The translations under genes were made by a program, and so were the position numbers. The notes under the pieces were generated by a model, which searched no databases, was not told the origin of the DNA, and worked only from the letters and a program-made list of their open reading frames with translations. From the NCBI RefSeq assembly GCF_000797495.1, contig NZ_JTGN01000003.1, forward strand, positions 286,996 through 350,995: DNA of 64,000 bases, read 5' to 3'. Position 1 is the first letter of the stretch. Every line of letters begins with the position of its first letter. This stretch comes from Robinsoniella peoriensis. GTDB taxonomy: Bacteria; Bacillota; Clostridia; Lachnospirales; Lachnospiraceae. Below are positions 55,423-63,893 of the stretch, one piece after another.

Positions 55423-55963
55423 ATTTTTTTCTATTGCTGATTTTAAAGATGAAGAGCGTTTTTTGATGGAACAGCATCGAAGAGGATGGAGGTTTCTGGG
55501 AACAGGTGGATTTACGTACCGGTTTGAAGCTTGCCGGCCGGAAGAATATATTTATCAGCTGGATTATAATGATGAAGAAAATGATGAATCCGGTTATCTT
55601 GCTATCTATGAAGATTATGGATGGGAATATCTGATGAAGCTGAACAGTTTTTACTATTTTCGCAAAAAGAAATCAGAATCAGTTGAAGAAAACCAAATCT
55701 TCAGTGATAACACTTCAAAAGCAGAGTGCTGTAAAAAGATATTGAAGCGTCAGGTTATTTTGCTTACCACTTTTTTTACCGTGCTTTTGTGCTGCTTTAT
55801 TATACCTCTTATAAATAGAGGGGCAAATTGGAACAGTTTGGTATTCAGAGTCATAATGACAATTTACTGCTGTATTTATGTGCTGATATTAGTACTCCAT
55901 TTACGCAACTTCAGAAAATTAAACCGGATGATCGATGCATTACGGAATCCGTTGGAGAGATAA
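55400..55963 (+). CDS. DUF2812 membrane protein
   Basis: 187 aa. N-terminal soluble DUF2812 domain (KFFSIADFKDEERFLMEQHRRGWRFLGTGGFTYRFE; YQLDYNDEEN), then two membrane helices (VILLTTFFTVLLCCFII and VIMTIYCCIYVLILVLHL). PadR-DUF2812 pairs are frequent in Clostridia; the function is unknown but probably envelope-related. AAAGGAGAGCGGTATT precedes the start within the padR gene. Confidence 0.85.
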   Translation: MEIKKMHKFFSIADFKDEERFLMEQHRRGWRFLGTGGFTYRFEACRPEEYIYQLDYNDEENDESGYLAIYEDYGWEYLMKLNSFYYFRKKKSESVEENQIFSDNTSKAECCKKILKRQVILLTTFFTVLLCCFIIPLINRGANWNSLVFRVIMTIYCCIYVLILVLHLRNFRKLNRMIDALRNPLER

Positions 55964-56168
55964 GATGAAGTTTTTGGCATACGTTTTAATTTTGAAATAC
56001 GCTGGAAGAAATCAGTAAAATTTGTTACAATAATGATTAAGCGTGTCTGAAAATCGTGTCTGAAAATCATTGTACCTGTCTGTCAAAAACCGAGCAACTG
56101 ACGGGTACCAGTGTCGGATATACTAGTATTTTTAAGACCCGGAGCATATTTGAAAGTGAGGCAGTGTA

Positions 56169-56726
56169 ATGGAAAACTATAATTTTACACATTTAGAAAA
56201 AAATATATCAGATATGATATTTGAAGGTATGGTTAAGATTGGTTATATGGAAGGAAAAAGCGTCAGTGTCTTTTATGATCCGGGGCTGATCTGTTATTTG
56301 CTGGATACCGGGGAAATGGAAGAAACGTCTTTGCAGAACTGCATGGTTGAATTTGCAGAATTTGTAAAACCGCATTTTCACGATTTGAAAGTAAAGTTCG
56401 AGGCAGGAAGATATGAGTTTAAAGTTCCAAAAGAAGGGGTAAAGTATATCTATGAGAACAATACCAGCCGTGAATTTCTGAAAAAACTAGTTCAGGTATT
56501 ACAGGGACCAGCCTGCGGACTGGAGGAGATTATTGACGTTTTCCGGGAGGTTTCGGAACATATCACCGTAGAGGAAATCCAACATTCTGAATTCCAGTAT
56601 GTGATTACTTTCCAGGATAAGCATATAGATGAGTTCCACTATTGCTTTACGTTTGATGAAATGGGGCATTATTACCATCGGCTTTTAGATTATGATTTTG
56701 AAAAAGTAGTTCACTGTGATTGCTAA
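56169..56726 (+). CDS. DUF3877-like hypothetical protein
   Basis: 185 aa, no signal peptide or membrane helix, acidic, with the segments NISDMIFEGMVKIGYMEGKSVSVFYDPGLICYLL and HIDEFHYCFTFDEMGHYYHRLL, which I recall from the DUF3877 family of Clostridia. The His/Cys/Asp-rich end (YYHRLLDYDFEKVVHCDC) could bind a metal; unproven. A GTGAGGCAGTGTA site precedes the ATG. Function unknown. Confidence 0.6.
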   Translation: MENYNFTHLEKNISDMIFEGMVKIGYMEGKSVSVFYDPGLICYLLDTGEMEETSLQNCMVEFAEFVKPHFHDLKVKFEAGRYEFKVPKEGVKYIYENNTSREFLKKLVQVLQGPACGLEEIIDVFREVSEHITVEEIQHSEFQYVITFQDKHIDEFHYCFTFDEMGHYYHRLLDYDFEKVVHCDC

Positions 56727-56812
56727 AGAAGGGGGAGGCAAAGGTGTTGATGCGGTACACTGTGAGCGTTTGATGCGGCTGATTGAAGCCGGTAAGATAC
56801 ATCAGCGATAAT
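56727..56812 (+). pseudogene. Possible C-terminal scrap of a zinc alcohol dehydrogenase
   Basis: A short open frame with CERLMRLIEAGKIHQR and a stop resembles the conserved helix that precedes the last strand of zinc-type alcohol dehydrogenases. It has no start of its own and ends early. Weak evidence. Confidence 0.3.
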
Positions 56813-56855
56813 AAAGTATAAATATCTATTTAAAGGAAATAATGTACAAAAGTAC

Positions 56856-56901
56856 TTGACAAACCTAACTGTAACTGATAATATTACAGTATCAACTGTA
56901 A
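56856..56901 (+). promoter_or_regulatory. Promoter with ACTGTAA inverted repeat
   Basis: TTGACA (56856-56861), 17 bp, TAATAT (56879-56884). ACTGTAA (56868-56874), 9 bp, TTACAGT (56884-56890) forms an inverted repeat over the promoter, and a third ACTGTAA follows at 56895-56901. Confidence 0.65.
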
Positions 56902-56948
56902 CAATTTCAATAACAATTAAACAGATATGAATTGATGAGGAGGCAAAA

Positions 56949-57965
56949 ATGAAGCATAAACGGTTAGTTATGGGAGCAATTTTGATTTCGGCAGCAGTGG
57001 TATTGAGCGCCTGTGGCAGTAACGGAGCAGAATCTTCGCCAAAAGAGACCAAAGAAAATATACAGAGTACGACAGAGGCTGGTCAAAATACATCAGAGAC
57101 AGCCGGTAAGGCAGAATATCAAAAGCTTACGGCAGAGGAAGCAAAGAAAAGGATCGACAGCGGGGATAATCTGGTTATTCTGGATGTACGCACCCAGGAA
57201 GAGTATGATGAAAAACATATTGACGGAGCGGTTCTGATTCCAAATGAGGAAATCGGAGAAGAACCTTTAGCGCAGCTTCCGGATTTAAACCAGGAGATCT
57301 TGATCTATTGCAGAAGCGGCAACCGCAGCAGTCAGGCAGCCAAGAAGATGCTGAAAGCGGGATACACTAATGTATATGATTTTGGCGGCATTAACGACTG
57401 GCCTTATGATACGGTATCCGGCAGTGGGAATGCAGATTCTGAAAAAGAGACAAAGGAAACCCCGATAGCCGTTGGGGATTCAAAAATTATGGAGGCCCAG
57501 AATGACAACCCGAGCCTCAGCGCATTTACTACAACGGATATTGACGGAAATAAAGTAACCCAGGATATTTTTAAAGATCATGAGCTTACGATGGTTAATA
57601 TCTGGGCAACTTTCTGCGGGCCATGTTTGCGTGAAATGCCCGAGTTGGGTGAAATTAATACGGAATATGCAGATAAAGGATTCCAGATCGTTGGAATCGT
57701 AACAGACGTTATTACAAATGACGGCACAATTTCTGCTTCCCAGATCGAGACGGCGAAGTATGCAATTGAAGAAACGGGTGCAGGTTATGCCCACTTACTC
57801 CCGTCTATGGATTTACTGATGGGACCGCTTCAGGATGCTTCGGTAGTTCCCACCACAATATTTGTAGATAAAGATGGCAAACAGGTGGGAGAAATTCAGA
57901 CGGGTGCCAGAAGCAAAGCAGACTGGGAAACAATTATAAATGATTTACTGGAACAGGTAAAATAA
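56949..57965 (+). CDS. Rhodanese-thioredoxin fusion lipoprotein
   Basis: 338 aa surface lipoprotein (lipobox LSAC, Cys22) with two redox domains: a rhodanese domain with active Cys121 in YCRSGNRSSQAAK, then a TlpA/ResA-like thioredoxin domain with Cys223 and Cys226 in WATFCGPC. It should move sulfur or disulfide equivalents outside the membrane. Followed by an FAD disulfide oxidoreductase 34 bp downstream, probably the same transcription unit. Its promoter has an inverted-repeat operator. Substrate not known. Confidence 0.9.
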   Translation: MKHKRLVMGAILISAAVVLSACGSNGAESSPKETKENIQSTTEAGQNTSETAGKAEYQKLTAEEAKKRIDSGDNLVILDVRTQEEYDEKHIDGAVLIPNEEIGEEPLAQLPDLNQEILIYCRSGNRSSQAAKKMLKAGYTNVYDFGGINDWPYDTVSGSGNADSEKETKETPIAVGDSKIMEAQNDNPSLSAFTTTDIDGNKVTQDIFKDHELTMVNIWATFCGPCLREMPELGEINTEYADKGFQIVGIVTDVITNDGTISASQIETAKYAIEETGAGYAHLLPSMDLLMGPLQDASVVPTTIFVDKDGKQVGEIQTGARSKADWETIINDLLEQVK

Positions 57966-57999
57966 AATTTCATGATATACGGGAAAAGGAGGATTTAAA

Positions 58000-59364
58000 A
58001 TGAAGGAATATGATGCATTAATAATTGGTTTTGGCAAAGGTGGTAAGACACTTGCAGGAAAGCTGGCGGCACAGGGAAAATGCGTTGCACTGGTGGAAAA
58101 ATCAGATCAGATGTATGGAGGTACCTGTATTAATGTAGGGTGTATTCCTTCAAAATCCCTTGTCCGTAATTCGCAGACAGCAAGAAGGAACCAGGGAACT
58201 GATTTTGCGCAAAAGGCTGACTGGTATGCCAAGGCTATCCATGAGAAAAGAAATCTGACAGCTATGCTCCGTGGGAAAAATTTTGCAAAACTGGATGATC
58301 TGCCAAACGTGACCATTTATAATGGAACAGCCAGCTTTTTATCCAATACCAGAGTAAAGGTACAAATGAAAAATGAAGTACAGGAACTGGAAGCGGGGCA
58401 GATCTTTATTAATACGGGAGGAACCCCTGTCATTCCGGAAATAAATGGGATCAAAAATAATCCCAATGTATATTTTAGTGAAACTTTAATGGACCTGGAA
58501 AGATTGCCAAAGAGGCTGGTTATTATCGGCGGCGGATATATCGGACTGGAATTTGCCTCCATTTATTCCGGTTTCGGATCAGAAGTGACGGTGCTTCAGG
58601 ATGGTGAGACATTGATTAAACGTGAGGACCGTGACATTGCAGATGCGATTAAAAGTGCACTTGAGAATTCCGGTGTTACATTTCGGTTGGGTGCTCAGAT
58701 TGAGCAGATTCATAATAATGGGGATCATGCATCCTTAACCGTTGTCTGGAAAGGTGAAAGGCAGGAATTAGAAGCAGATGCAATTCTGGTCGCTACCGGA
58801 AGAAAACCTAATACGGCAGAATTAAATGCAGAAGCAGCCGGCGTAGAGCTTACGTCCAGAGGTGCGGTAAAGGTAGACGAGAACCGAAAAACTACGGCAC
58901 CAAATATCTGGGCTATGGGAGATGTGGTTGGCGGTCTGCAGTTTACATATGTTTCCCTGGATGATTTCCGAATCGTCTGGTCTCAGTTAAACGGAGGTCA
59001 GTATAATGAGAAGAAACGTCAGAACGTACCCTACAGTGTGTTTATAACACCCTCTTTTTCCAGGGTGGGATTAAATGAAGATGAGGCTGGAAAAGCCGGA
59101 TATCATGTTAAAATTGCAAAGCTTGCTGCCGCTGCAATTCCTAAAGCACAGGTATTAAAGCAGCCGGATGGTTTATTAAAAGTTATAATAGATGAAGATA
59201 CAAATAAGATTCTGGGTGCGATGCTTTTTTGCGAGGAATCGTATGAAATGATTAATTTAATCAAGCTTGCGATGGATGCAGATTTGGATTATCAGATTTT
59301 AAGAGACCAGATCTATACACATCCGACAATGAGCGAAGCCTTTAATGATTTATTTGCAGTATAA
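58000..59364 (+). CDS. FAD-dependent pyridine nucleotide-disulfide oxidoreductase
   Basis: 454 aa, class I disulfide reductase family (mercuric reductase/lipoamide dehydrogenase-like). FAD motif GFGKGGKTLAGKLA, redox cysteines Cys43 and Cys48 in GGTCINVGCIPSK, NAD motif GGGYIGLEFASIYSGFG, second FAD motif IWAMGDV, and His-Glu pair in THPTMSEAF. No HMA domain or C-terminal Cys pair for mercury, so it is more likely a reductase for a small disulfide or a reactive-chlorine response enzyme (RclA-like). Sits behind the rhodanese-thioredoxin lipoprotein. Confidence 0.9.
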   Translation: MKEYDALIIGFGKGGKTLAGKLAAQGKCVALVEKSDQMYGGTCINVGCIPSKSLVRNSQTARRNQGTDFAQKADWYAKAIHEKRNLTAMLRGKNFAKLDDLPNVTIYNGTASFLSNTRVKVQMKNEVQELEAGQIFINTGGTPVIPEINGIKNNPNVYFSETLMDLERLPKRLVIIGGGYIGLEFASIYSGFGSEVTVLQDGETLIKREDRDIADAIKSALENSGVTFRLGAQIEQIHNNGDHASLTVVWKGERQELEADAILVATGRKPNTAELNAEAAGVELTSRGAVKVDENRKTTAPNIWAMGDVVGGLQFTYVSLDDFRIVWSQLNGGQYNEKKRQNVPYSVFITPSFSRVGLNEDEAGKAGYHVKIAKLAAAAIPKAQVLKQPDGLLKVIIDEDTNKILGAMLFCEESYEMINLIKLAMDADLDYQILRDQIYTHPTMSEAFNDLFAV

Positions 59365-59390
59365 TGTATCGATCAGTATATAGAAGTGAA

Positions 59391-59421
59391 AATGCCGCGC
59401 CGAAAGGCTGCGGTATTTTTT
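59391..59421 (+). terminator. Terminator after the oxidoreductase
   Basis: AATGCCGC with GCGGTATT (one wobble) and T6. Confidence 0.75.
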
Positions 59422-59481
59422 GCGTATACATTTCGCTATAGGGTGAATCATGGGTGAATCATTTTATTTTGGAATTTACTA

Positions 59482-59523
59482 TTGACAAATACAAACAACT
59501 GTATATAATGATATATATACAGT
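59482..59523 (+). promoter_or_regulatory. YtrA-type promoter and operator
   Basis: TTGACA (59482-59487), 16 bp, TATAAT (59504-59509). A palindrome with 10-bp arms ACTGTATATA (59498-59507), 6 bp, TATATACAGT (59514-59523) covers the -10 region. Autorepression by the GntR-type protein downstream is likely. Confidence 0.75.
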
Positions 59524-59560
59524 ATATACTATAATATCAATATTGATAAGGAGTGATCGT

Positions 59561-59935
59561 TTGAAAGTCATTGTTTCAAACCAGTCGGAGCTACCGATTT
59601 ATGTACAAATAAAAGAGCAGATAAAAGAGCAGATTATGAATGGGACAATTCCGGAAGGAGAGACACTTCCTTCTATCCGGCAGCTGGCTAAGAATCTGGG
59701 AATCAGCGTAATCACAACAACCAGGGCTTACAGTGAATTAGAACAGGAGGGGTTTGTTGCAGCCCGGCAGGGCAAAGGCAGCGTTGTTCTGCCAAGGGAT
59801 AATGAAATGGTTCGCGAGCAGTATCTGAAGAGAATTGAACAGGCATTTGAAACAGCAATTGAAAATGCACGGTATGCGCAGATTCAGAAAGAAGAGTTAG
59901 TAGGTATCTTAGAGGCATTATTACATGAGGAGTGA
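59561..59935 (+). CDS. YtrA-family GntR transcriptional regulator
   Basis: 124 aa with the GntR winged helix (LPIYVQIKEQIKEQIMNGTIPEGETLPSIRQLAKNLGISVITTTRAYSELEQEGF) and a short C-terminal helix pair, the YtrA subfamily pattern that is usually linked to ABC exporter operons. The TTG start at 59561 follows AAGGAG seven bases upstream. The next gene, 5 bp on, is an ABC ATPase. Confidence 0.9.
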   Translation: MKVIVSNQSELPIYVQIKEQIKEQIMNGTIPEGETLPSIRQLAKNLGISVITTTRAYSELEQEGFVAARQGKGSVVLPRDNEMVREQYLKRIEQAFETAIENARYAQIQKEELVGILEALLHEE

Positions 59936-59940
59936 AATGT

Positions 59941-60798
59941 ATGAACATATTAGAAGTAGAAGGCTTATCTAAACAGAGAGGTGGATTTCAACTGAATGAT
60001 ATCAGCTTTCAGATTCCGGCAGGCTATATTTGCGGATATGTAGGACAGAATGGAGCAGGAAAAACCACGACGATTAAGCTGATTATGGAACAGTTAAAAC
60101 ACGAAATGGGTACGATCAGGGTAAATGGCATTACCTTTGAGGAAGATGAAATAAAATATAAAGACCAGATCGGCTATATTGCGGATGAGTGTTATCTCCC
60201 GGGAGAATATACCGCTGCAAAACTTGCGGCAATACTGGCAGGATTTTATCCGTCATTCCAAAAGAAAGTATTTTATGACTATCTCACCAAATGGAATCTT
60301 CCTAAAGATCAGAAAATAAAAGAGTTTTCCAAGGGAATGAAGGTTCGGATCATGTTTGCCTGCGCATTGTCCAGGGATACGAAGATTTTGATTATGGATG
60401 AAGCTACAAGCGGGCTGGATCCGGTCATCCGCACGGAAATTCTGGAAGAACTCCAGGAATACATTGAAGATGGGGGGCGGAGTGTTCTGCTTTCCACGCA
60501 TATTATGAGCGATCTGGATCAGGTTGCAGATTTTATTTTCTTTCTGAATCAGGGCAATAAAGTATTCTTTGACACCAAGGATGAAATCCTGGATAAATAC
60601 GTGGTGATTAAAGGAGGTTTGGAGGATCTGACGGGAGATCTGGAAAAAAAGCTGATTGGTGCGAAGAAAACCCAGATTGGATTTGAAGGACTTTTGGAAA
60701 CGGAACAGCTGGAATATATACGTAAGGATTTTCTTGTTGAAAAGCCAAGTATAGAGCAGATCATAGTGTTTTATATTCAGGGGGTGAGAAAAAGATGA
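59941..60798 (+). CDS. ABC exporter ATPase (YtrB-like)
   Basis: 285 aa ABC ATPase with Walker A GQNGAGKTTT, signature FSKGMKVR (a variant LSGGQ), Walker B ILIMDEATSGLD and H loop LSTHIM. Together with the small membrane protein downstream it should form an ABC-2 exporter of a peptide or lipid-like molecule. ATG 59941 follows GAGGAGTGAAATGT. Overlaps the permease gene by 4 bp. Confidence 0.9.
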   Translation: MNILEVEGLSKQRGGFQLNDISFQIPAGYICGYVGQNGAGKTTTIKLIMEQLKHEMGTIRVNGITFEEDEIKYKDQIGYIADECYLPGEYTAAKLAAILAGFYPSFQKKVFYDYLTKWNLPKDQKIKEFSKGMKVRIMFACALSRDTKILIMDEATSGLDPVIRTEILEELQEYIEDGGRSVLLSTHIMSDLDQVADFIFFLNQGNKVFFDTKDEILDKYVVIKGGLEDLTGDLEKKLIGAKKTQIGFEGLLETEQLEYIRKDFLVEKPSIEQIIVFYIQGVRKR

Positions 60799-61454
60799 CA
60801 GGTAATACAATGCGTTTTTTGAAAATGGATTTTGGAACATTAGCTATGATGAATAAAATTGTGTTCTTCTATCCGGTTGTGGTATTTTTGTTCGTGATAT
60901 TCCAGCGCTCCTTTGTTATGGGGGCATTTATGCTGATCTTTCTTTTTCCTACATTGGCAATGACGCCGTTTCTGGGAGAAGAAAGCCAGAAAATAAAAGT
61001 ATTTTATGTATCTCTGCCTGCTACGGTAAAGAATATGGTATTGGGACGATATCTGTTTCTGCTGACAAGTGCCCTCGTACAAATGCTGGGAGGTCTGCTG
61101 GTTGCTGTTATTTCCGGCAGTTTTGGTGTACAGATTACTGGTTTGGATATGGGTCTATTTGTCTGCGGGGTACTGATGGATATTGCAGCATGTCTGATCA
61201 TGTATCCTTTTGTATACAAAGTGGGAATTGTGAAAGGGAGAAGCCTGATTGGAGTCATGCCGATCTTGGCAGCCGGACTGGTTGCCCTGCTATTTTCCAC
61301 CACGCAGGAAAAGATTGGTTCCTACCAGGAGATTTTTCAGTTTGTCATGAATAATGGATATTTAATTACAGCAGGCTTTTTTGTTATAGTTTGCATTATG
61401 GCTGTTATATCGTTTATGGTCAGCATCCGGATCTGCGAAAAACAGGAGATATAA
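60795..61454 (+). CDS. ABC-2 type permease
   Basis: 219 aa with six hydrophobic segments, no large external domain. Coupled to the ATPase gene by ATGA. Probably the membrane partner of the YtrA-regulated exporter. Family level: ABC-2 permease; substrate unknown. Confidence 0.8.
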   Translation: MTGNTMRFLKMDFGTLAMMNKIVFFYPVVVFLFVIFQRSFVMGAFMLIFLFPTLAMTPFLGEESQKIKVFYVSLPATVKNMVLGRYLFLLTSALVQMLGGLLVAVISGSFGVQITGLDMGLFVCGVLMDIAACLIMYPFVYKVGIVKGRSLIGVMPILAAGLVALLFSTTQEKIGSYQEIFQFVMNNGYLITAGFFVIVCIMAVISFMVSIRICEKQEI

Positions 61455-61511
61455 ATTCATTTAAGCATGCTGCATTTATATTTATTCAGCTAAGATCCTG
61501 GAGGTGGATAC

Positions 61512-61715
61512 ATGGAAAAATATGGTGTAATCAACGGAACGCTCATTGTAGTCGTTCTGACATTAAACTTTCTGAAAATGATTCCCAGTGAGTTATTTTT
61601 AGCGGTGGTGGTGATATGCGGAATAATGGGAATCATCATTAGATATGGCAATTATCACTGCTGCAGTTCTTTCAGGCAAATAGTCATACAAATCAAAAAT
61701 ACACTTAAGAAATAA
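61512..61715 (+). CDS. Small membrane protein of the exporter operon
   Basis: 67 aa with two hydrophobic segments (NGTLIVVVLTLNFL and ELFLAVVVICGIMGIIIR) and a short basic tail containing CC. GGAGGTGGATAC precedes the ATG. It lies 57 bp behind the permease, so likely in the same operon. No family recognised. Confidence 0.7.
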   Translation: MEKYGVINGTLIVVVLTLNFLKMIPSELFLAVVVICGIMGIIIRYGNYHCCSSFRQIVIQIKNTLKK

Positions 61716-61722
61716 ACAGCAC

Positions 61723-61768
61723 ATCGAAAAGAGCAGAGATGATTTAATAATTCTCTGCTCTTTTCGAT
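61723..61768. terminator. Bidirectional terminator
   Basis: 17-bp perfect stem (61723-61739 with 61752-61768) between convergent genes, with A/T runs on both sides. Confidence 0.85.
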
Positions 61769-61784
61769 CCTTCACACCAGAACG

Positions 61785-62339
61785 TCATACAATCAATTCG
61801 ATAATACCAATTGCAATTAACAGAATGGAGGAAGCAGGAGATAACATTTTAATAAACCGGAAATGAAGCAGCCGGTATCCTAAACGGTTGCTTACATGCA
61901 TAGAAATACAGGAAAACAAAGCTGCGAAAAATGCAATATACAGTGGAGACATATTCATGACACCGGCACTGAAAGAAGGGGGGATGCAGTTGATTGCAAG
62001 TACAAACCCCAGAAAGACAGTTTCCTGCATACAGGGTGCGCAGAAATCTGTTTCGTTTTCCTGGTCCTGGGTATTTTTGGGAATAGAATCTTTGATCAGG
62101 CAGAAGTAACCAAAGAAAATCATAATTACAGCACCTATAAAATTTGTATATACCAGGAAGTTTCCGGTAATTAACCTGGCAGCATAGGTTGAGCCGAAAG
62201 CGCAGACTCCGGTTGTCAGACCTATTAGAAAGTTAGAAAATATGGTAAGCTTCTGACCGCGTATCCCCATATTCATTCCGATAACAAAGTTATCCAGATT
62301 GACTGCGATACCAATCAAAAGCGGAAACATGATTGACAT
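61785..62339 (-). CDS. MntP/YtaF-like membrane protein
   Basis: 184 aa with six hydrophobic segments. NLDNFVIGMNMGIRG in the first helix is the typical motif of the MntP (manganese exporter)/YtaF group. The loop CAPCMQETVF lies between the central helices. It may export manganese, or be a YtaF-type protein of unknown role. Confidence 0.75.
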   Translation of the reverse strand: MSIMFPLLIGIAVNLDNFVIGMNMGIRGQKLTIFSNFLIGLTTGVCAFGSTYAARLITGNFLVYTNFIGAVIMIFFGYFCLIKDSIPKNTQDQENETDFCAPCMQETVFLGFVLAINCIPPSFSAGVMNMSPLYIAFFAALFSCISMHVSNRLGYRLLHFRFIKMLSPASSILLIAIGIIELIV

Positions 62340-62607
62340 ATTAAAACTCCCATCTGCCTGCCTTTGCAGGCATTCAAATCAGGATGGTGACAGCTGTAAA
62401 CGGATTATCACCTCTATATAATATATTCCCGGATATCCGTGATGTGACAAAGGGGAGTTGAGAACACGCTCCAGAGCGAACAATTTCAGCTTAAATTGGG
62501 GTTTAGCTGAGTAGGGACGCTTTGTAGATGTAGGTAGTGTACGGAAAGATGGGTGTGGGAAACTGGCATGGGCTCCGTTAGCTGGCCGCAGAACTGGTAT
62601 TTTCTAA

Positions 62608-62739
62608 CCTTTCCGAAGCGCTTTTTGGCGGCACGCGGGTATTCACCGAGAAATCCTGATGCATTTCTCGGTTCAGTACCCGCTTAGTATCCGATGGGAG
62701 CCAGTCGAATACTATCCGCCAAAAAACACTTCGAAAAGG
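62608..62739 (-). ncRNA. Branched (three-way) structured element
   Basis: Outer stem of 24 positions (62608-62631 with 62716-62739). Inside it are two hairpins: one with GCGGGTA/TACCCGC and CCGAGAAAT/ATTTCTCGG (62635-62683), one with TAGTAT/ATACTA (62685-62714). Three outer-stem mismatches read C-A on the plus strand but become G-U pairs in a minus-strand transcript, so the minus strand is the better RNA. No known family is recognised. Confidence 0.5.
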
Positions 62740-62868
62740 TAAGTAAATGAACTGTACCCTTTGTCAAGGACATTTTAAAAAGTGGGGCACTTTTTTCGCA
62801 CCTTTACTTCCAAAGTATCCTGCATACAGGTACACCTCTTTAAATGTCATGGTATTCTATGAAATTTT

Positions 62869-63882
62869 TTAACTATCCGTATTTTTCTGATATAATTGGC
62901 ATCCAAGTTCTTCCGGTTTTTTGGCTATGACCGGATGCGCAGGTATTTTGGGAACATCCAGTGGATATTCTCCAGTGATGACAAATTTATAAAACTCATT
63001 GGGTGCAAGCTTCGCCAGATGCCATTGGTACCGCTGATTATTATAATAAGCCATGTAGTCATCAATGACAGACTGTACCTCTGCAAAGCTTACGCATTCA
63101 GCCAGTTTTGCCTTGATATGGTCCTTCATATGCCCAAAGAAACTCTCCTGGGGCGCATTGTCCCAGCAGTTGCCACGCCGGGACATGGACTGGCGCAGCT
63201 TCTTGTTATAAAGTATATGAAGAAAACTTTGGCTGGTGTAATGGCACCCCTGATCACTGTGGATGATTGTTTCTGCTTGAAGTGAGATCCCATGATCGGC
63301 CACCAGTTTATTGACCGTTTCAAGAACAAAATCCACTTCCAGGGAGTCACTGAGCACATAAGAAAGTATCTGCCTGGTAAAGGCATCCAGGATGGTTGAC
63401 AGGTAGGCAAAGGATCCGCTATAGGACAGATAAGTGATATCCGTCAACAAGACTATTCTTGGTCCATAACATTCGAACTCACGGTTTAGCAGGTTGTCCG
63501 CTACATTGCTGGTCCTTAGTGCCTTTGCCATTCTTTTATATGGATTTGGGCCTCGGTATGGACAGGAGAGGTGGAACTTTTCCATCAGCCTGCGGATTTT
63601 TTTCAGGTTCATGATCACCGGCGGGGTCATATGGAGCAGTTCCATATAGATGCCCCTGGCCCCTTTGGCATAACCATGCAGCCTGTAAGCGGCCAGAACC
63701 AGATCAAAATCCTCACGGTCCTTCTGTTCCTGAAGCGAACGGACAGGAGCTGCCTTTATCCAGGCGTAATAACCGCTTCTGGAAACACCGGCTATGGAAC
63801 AGAGTTCTTTGGCAGAAAGGGAATTCTCGCTTTGCCGGATCGTTTGCTGGATAATCTCAAATATACAGGAAGAGTCGTTCAT
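62869..63882 (-). CDS. IS3-family transposase OrfB (rve integrase)
   Basis: 337 aa DDE transposase of the IS3 family (IS150-like). HTH_21 region near residues 50-110, then the rve core with the Asp in DITYL, the Asp in HSDQGCHYTS and the Glu in ESFFGHMK. It is normally made as an OrfA-OrfB fusion by -1 frameshifting. Length and all three catalytic acids appear intact, so the element may be active. Confidence 0.95.
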   Translation of the reverse strand: MNDSSCIFEIIQQTIRQSENSLSAKELCSIAGVSRSGYYAWIKAAPVRSLQEQKDREDFDLVLAAYRLHGYAKGARGIYMELLHMTPPVIMNLKKIRRLMEKFHLSCPYRGPNPYKRMAKALRTSNVADNLLNREFECYGPRIVLLTDITYLSYSGSFAYLSTILDAFTRQILSYVLSDSLEVDFVLETVNKLVADHGISLQAETIIHSDQGCHYTSQSFLHILYNKKLRQSMSRRGNCWDNAPQESFFGHMKDHIKAKLAECVSFAEVQSVIDDYMAYYNNQRYQWHLAKLAPNEFYKFVITGEYPLDVPKIPAHPVIAKKPEELGCQLYQKNTDS

Positions 63883-63893
63883 AAGCAGAGCAC

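Noticed and set aside
58000..59364. Mercuric reductase call for the FAD oxidoreductase
   Set aside because: There is no C-terminal Cys pair, no heavy-metal domain and no mer genes nearby; only the general family is supported.
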